Shown here in pieces: positions 6,115 through 9,060 of a DNA stretch of 9,060 bases. The first letter of the stretch is position 1. Each line of letters starts with the position of its first letter. The stretch spans positions 1 through 9,060 of the forward strand of contig CAMTBF010000117.1 of NCBI GenBank assembly GCA_947068385.1, written 5' to 3'. Source of the stretch: an uncultured Lachnospiraceae bacterium. Its GTDB lineage: Bacteria; Bacillota; Clostridia; Lachnospirales; Lachnospiraceae. A model generated the notes under the pieces. That model worked only from the letters and a program-made list of their open reading frames with translations, did not search any database and was not told the DNA's origin. A program made the translations under genes and the position numbers.

Positions 6115-7122
6115 GTCCTTCGCCCCCTGGAACACTTCGTAGGTGCCGCTCCCCAGGGCCGAGTGGTAGATGGTGGAGTCGTCCCGGAATTCCTGGAAGT
6201 ATACATAGCGGGAGGTCATGTTGATATGGTGGTAAATCCCTGTGGCGATCACCGTGGGGTTGCTGCCGTCCACGCCGACGCACTTTAAGGCCGCGTCCTG
6301 CCCGTTGGTCTGGTAGTAGACATAGCCGCCGCCCACGTTGAAGCACTCCACCCGGTCCTCGGCCAGCACCTGGATGACGTCCTGGGAGCGGGAATAGCGG
6401 CAGAGCCTGTAGTCATTTGCTACGTCCATGTAGTAGACGTAATCCCCCTCCAGCACGGGATTCCACAGATTGCCCCGCCAGATCTCCCTGGGGGCGTCCG
6501 TGGCGGTGTCCAGGGCGTAGAGGAAGTGGTTGCCCTGGGTGCCGTTGTAGTAGATGATGCCGTTCTCCGCGCAGGCCGGGTTGATCTGGTAGTCGGCCAG
6601 CTTCACTTCGTCGGAATTGTCTATCTTCATCTTGGAGAAGGACACCTTGTCGTTGTCGGCGGTGAGGAAGTAGAGGTAGTTGTTCACCAGCTGCCCCGTC
6701 ACCACCATCTTCGTGGTCAGGGAGGTGGCGTTGCTGCCGTTGAGCCTGCAGCGCTGGAAGGTCCTCAGGCCCAGGGCGCCGGAGAAGCCTGCGTCCTCGT
6801 AGGAGATGCCCGTATGGTAGTAGTAAAGGTAGCTGCCCCCGGCCAGGATGTTGCGGGTCTCCAGGGAATTGAGCCTGCGGAAATCCGTCTCGTCCGGATT
6901 CATGGCGAAGAGGCCGCCGCCGGGAAAGGAATTGAGGAAATAGACGGTTCCGTCGTATTCGCAGAAGCGCCCGTCATTGTTCAGGTTGCCGGCAGTGTTG
7001 CCCACGGTTCCGTCAGGGTTCATCCTGACGCGCTGGGACAGGGCAAGGATGACCACTATGCCTGCAAGCAGAGCGACGATGATGATGCCCAGTACGATTT
7101 TTACGGATTTTTTCAATCTCAT
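6097..7122 (-). CDS. Membrane-anchored DUF5050-like beta-propeller protein
   Basis: A 341-residue protein. A basic start (MRLKKSVK) is followed by one hydrophobic segment (about 8-29), with no lipobox and no clear signal-peptidase site. It is therefore probably a signal anchor, with the rest outside the cell. Seven repeats follow, each with a hydrophobic-Tyr-(Tyr/Phe) strand centred on residues 61, 100, 151, 191, 230, 269 and 308, then a second strand such as LFAMNPDETDFRRL or LKCVGVDGSNPTVI. Spacing is 39-40 residues except for one extra stretch of about 12 in repeat 2. This matches DUF5050/YWTD-like propellers, common in Clostridia and of unknown biochemical role. The ATG at 7122 is preferred: GGAGGG lies 7 nt upstream, while the in-frame ATG at 7137 has no ribosome site. 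The function is not recognisable; sensing or binding at the cell surface would be speculation. Confidence 0.85.
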   Translation of the reverse strand: MRLKKSVKIVLGIIIVALLAGIVVILALSQRVRMNPDGTVGNTAGNLNNDGRFCEYDGTVYFLNSFPGGGLFAMNPDETDFRRLNSLETRNILAGGSYLYYYHTGISYEDAGFSGALGLRTFQRCRLNGSNATSLTTKMVVTGQLVNNYLYFLTADNDKVSFSKMKIDNSDEVKLADYQINPACAENGIIYYNGTQGNHFLYALDTATDAPREIWRGNLWNPVLEGDYVYYMDVANDYRLCRYSRSQDVIQVLAEDRVECFNVGGGYVYYQTNGQDAALKCVGVDGSNPTVIATGIYHHINMTSRYVYFQEFRDDSTIYHSALGSGTYEVFQGAKDAAAQK

Positions 7123-7173
7123 GTTGATACCCTCCATTTGATGCCATCTTTCATTCCATTTTCATTCTTTCTT

Positions 7174-7202
7174 ATTTTACACCCCTTTTTGCTTGCTATC
7201 AA
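7174..7202 (-). promoter_or_regulatory. Sigma-A-type promoter for the propeller gene
   Basis: On the minus strand, -35 TTGATA (7197-7202), a 17-bp spacer and -10 TAAAAT (7174-7179) give a predicted start near 7167 and a leader of about 45 nt to the ATG at 7122. The spacing and -10 box equal those of the two promoters at 5604-5678. Confidence 0.65.
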
Positions 7203-7219
7203 GATTGTTTTGGTATAAG
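7189..7219 (+). promoter_or_regulatory. Possible extended -10 promoter for pheA
   Basis: TGGTATAAG (7211-7219) is an extended -10 element. The best -35 is TTGCTT (7189-7194) at a long 19-bp spacing. Initiation near 7226 would leave a leader of about 39 nt before the pheA start, too short for a transcription attenuator. The element overlaps the -35 region of the divergent propeller promoter, so the two probably compete for polymerase. Confidence 0.4.
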
Positions 7220-7264
7220 ATAGAAAATAAGATGGAAAAAGGCCAGGACAAAGGAGTCGCAGGT

Positions 7265-8389
7265 ATGGATCTGACAGAGTTGAGGGAACAGATTGACGCC
7301 ATAGACGCAGGGATAGTGGAGCTGTTCGAGCAGCGCATGGACATCTGCGGGCAGGTGGCGCAGTACAAGATAGCAGTGGGGAAAAACGTCTTCGACAAGA
7401 CCAGGGAAGCGGAGAAGCTGGCAAAGGTGCGCTCCCTAGCCCACGATGAATTCAACGGCTTCTGCGCGGTGGAGCTGTTCGAGCAGATCATGTCCATGAG
7501 CAGGAAGCTCCAATATAGGCTTCTCATGGAGAGCGGGCGGCTGGAGAGCCTGCCCTTCATCAGCGTGGACAAGCTGGACACAGGGAACGCCAGGGTGGTG
7601 TTCCAGGGGGCCGAGGGAGCCTACTCCCAGGCGGCCATGACGCAGTTCTTCGGGGAGAGCGTGGACAGCTTCCATGTGGACAGCTTCCGGGACGCCATGG
7701 ACGCCATCGAGGAGGGCAGCGCGGACTTCGCGGTGCTTCCCATCGAGAACTCCACGGCGGGCATCGTCAGCGAGATATACGACCTGCTCCAGGAGTACGA
7801 GAATTATATCGTGGGGGAGCAGATCATCAAAATCGAGCACTGCCTCCTGGGGGTGCCGGGGGCGAAGCCGGAGGACATCAGGACGGTCTATTCCCATCCC
7901 CAGTCCCTGATGCAGAGCGCAAAGTACTTAAGCTTACACGACTGGCGGCAGGTCAGCATGCAGAACAATGCCTTCGCGGCCAAGAAGGTGGCCGACGAGG
8001 GGGACAAGTCCCAGGCGGCCATCGCCAGCGAGCACGCGGGGGCGGTCTACGGGCTGGAGGTGCTGCAGCGGAAGGTGAACCATTCCGGCACCAATTCCAC
8101 CAGGTTCATCATCGTCAGCGGCCGGAAGATCTTCAGGAAGGACGCCCGGAAGATCAGCATATGCTTCGAGGTGCCCCATGAGAGCGGCTCCCTGTACCAC
8201 ATGCTGTCCCATTTCATCTACAACCGTCTGAACATGACCAAGATCGAGAGCCGCCCCATCGAGGACAGGAACTGGGAATACCGCTTCTTCATCGATTTCG
8301 AGGGGAACCTGTCGGACAGCGCCGTGAAGAACGCCCTGCGGGGGCTTCGGGAAGAGGCGCGGAACATGAAGATACTGGGGAATTATTAA
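7265..8389 (+). CDS. pheA: Bifunctional chorismate mutase/prephenate dehydratase (P-protein)
   Basis: A 374-residue cytoplasmic enzyme that converts chorismate to prephenate and then to phenylpyruvate, the precursor of phenylalanine. Residues 1-90 are an AroQ chorismate mutase with Arg7, Arg24, Lys35, Asp44, Arg47 and Gln83 at positions matching the E. coli P-protein active site. Residues about 110-285 are prephenate dehydratase, with VVFQGAEGAYSQAA (111-124), PIENSTAGI (159-167), VYSHPQSL (208-215) and the catalytic NSTRF (277-281). Residues about 296-374 are an ACT domain for phenylalanine feedback, with GSLY (308-311) where E. coli has GALV, and ESRPI (328-332). Length and order match the E. 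coli P-protein (386 residues). ATG 7265 follows AAAGGAG (7250-7256) at 8 nt; upstream in-frame starts lack such a site. No other aromatic-pathway gene is adjacent. Confidence 0.96.
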   Translation: MDLTELREQIDAIDAGIVELFEQRMDICGQVAQYKIAVGKNVFDKTREAEKLAKVRSLAHDEFNGFCAVELFEQIMSMSRKLQYRLLMESGRLESLPFISVDKLDTGNARVVFQGAEGAYSQAAMTQFFGESVDSFHVDSFRDAMDAIEEGSADFAVLPIENSTAGIVSEIYDLLQEYENYIVGEQIIKIEHCLLGVPGAKPEDIRTVYSHPQSLMQSAKYLSLHDWRQVSMQNNAFAAKKVADEGDKSQAAIASEHAGAVYGLEVLQRKVNHSGTNSTRFIIVSGRKIFRKDARKISICFEVPHESGSLYHMLSHFIYNRLNMTKIESRPIEDRNWEYRFFIDFEGNLSDSAVKNALRGLREEARNMKILGNY

Positions 8390-8469
8390 GGGCAGGGAGA
8401 CAGAGGACGGCTGTCTGGCAGGGCCGGAGGGCTTCGGGACGGGCAGGCCGGAGAGAGGGCACGGAGGAC

Positions 8470-9060
8470 ATGAGAGAGAAGGAACTGATCGTATACAGGA
8501 CATTTCAGGAGGGAGAGCTGCTGCGGGACATGGCATGGCTCATGGATCATTATGAGGAGGCCGGCCTGGGGGAGACGCCCGTGTCAGGCAGGCCCTGCAC
8601 CGTGGAAGCGGTGAGGGAGCTGTTCTATGACTGCATCCACAGGCTGATCGAGCTGGCGGGCACCTACGGCTTCCACGGCAACCTGTGGCACTGCTATCTG
8701 GCCAACCTCCTGGTGAACGATGAGAACAGCTACAGCCGGGGCTGCGAGATCCGGGGCAGGATAGAAGGGACGATCAACCGGGCGGCCCTGCACGATATCG
8801 TGATATTCAAGGAATTCTACGACTATGATTTCCAGCCCATGTGCCACAGGCTCCATGTGCCGGAATTTTCCCTGATCGAAGAATACGAGAGCAGCAGCCT
8901 GGAGAGCAGGGTCTACAATACCAGGATCTGCGCCCGCATCTGTGAGCTTGCAGAGGACTTCTGCCGGGACGGCACGCCGGAGGAGATGAAGGACACCCTC
9001 ACCCATTTCTATCGGGAATACGGGGTGGGGAAGTTCGGCCTGCACAAATCCTTCCGCATC
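8470..9060 (+). CDS. DUF815-type ATP-binding protein, N-terminal part
   Basis: An open frame from ATG 8470 runs through the end of the window: 197 residues with no stop. The helical N-terminal region ends in a conserved-looking block YREYGVGKFGLHKSFRI (181-197). I recognise this as the segment preceding the AAA-like ATPase core of DUF815 proteins of Clostridia. The Walker A and B motifs should lie beyond 9060 and cannot be checked here. Cysteine and histidine are frequent (seven Cys, nine His in 197 residues), without an obvious metal-binding spacing. GAGAGAGGG (8451-8459) lies 10 nt before the ATG, and a second GGAGG (8463-8467) is too close. The gap of 80 nt from pheA holds no convincing terminator, so readthrough from pheA is possible. 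DUF815 function is poorly defined. Confidence 0.75.
   Translation, partial: MREKELIVYRTFQEGELLRDMAWLMDHYEEAGLGETPVSGRPCTVEAVRELFYDCIHRLIELAGTYGFHGNLWHCYLANLLVNDENSYSRGCEIRGRIEGTINRAALHDIVIFKEFYDYDFQPMCHRLHVPEFSLIEEYESSSLESRVYNTRICARICELAEDFCRDGTPEEMKDTLTHFYREYGVGKFGLHKSFRI

Noticed and set aside
5251..6288. Plus-strand open frame spanning the ABC-F start, the promoter region and the ArsR-family gene
   Set aside because: It crosses two well-supported genes and their promoters in the wrong frame and has no family resemblance.
7123..7137. Upstream ATG (7137) as the start of the propeller protein
   Set aside because: It has no ribosome site. Its own codons contain the GGAGGG that serves the ATG at 7122.
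7220..7264. Phenylalanine leader peptide or attenuator before pheA
   Set aside because: The predicted leader is about 39 nt, with no run of Phe codons and no paired hairpins or T-run.
8398..8416. Small hairpin AGACAG/CTGTCT after pheA as a terminator
   Set aside because: Only six base pairs, no T-run, and followed by purine-rich sequence leading into the next gene.

Overview
The window looks like chromosomal DNA of an anaerobic Firmicute, most likely a GC-rich member of the Lachnospiraceae/Clostridia. That inference rests on strong Shine-Dalgarno sites, a LeuA-like protein resembling clostridial Re-citrate synthases, and a DUF815 ATPase and a DUF5050-type propeller of kinds common in that group. 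Gene density is high. I see no tRNA, rRNA, CRISPR array, insertion sequence, prophage gene or other mobile element. This is mostly a housekeeping region, and I did not find an obviously novel multigene system.

Bases 1-3522 (plus strand) hold a three-gene cluster: a HMGL/LeuA-family condensing enzyme that is probably a Re-face citrate synthase, a GntR/FCD transcription regulator, and a eukaryotic-type NADP isocitrate dehydrogenase. The two enzymes would supply two of the three steps from oxaloacetate and acetyl-CoA to 2-oxoglutarate, the glutamate precursor. Aconitase is not in the window. The regulator lies between them and plausibly controls the cluster.

Bases 3562-5526 (minus strand) hold a housekeeping-type ABC-F ATPase (YdiF/Uup-like). 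It converges on the isocitrate dehydrogenase and shares with it a long hairpin. It diverges from an ArsR/SmtB-family regulator (5741-6085) that carries a recognisable alpha-5 zinc-site signature. Two well-formed back-to-back promoters lie between these genes.

Bases 6097-7122 (minus strand) encode a membrane-anchored extracellular protein with seven copies of a roughly 39-residue propeller motif (DUF5050-like). It converges on the ArsR gene, again across a hairpin whose loop holds the minus-strand stop codon. It diverges from pheA (7265-8389, plus), the bifunctional chorismate mutase/prephenate dehydratase for phenylalanine synthesis. The two promoters there overlap.

Bases 8470-9060 (plus strand) are the start of a DUF815-type ATP-binding protein that runs off the window before its Walker A motif.
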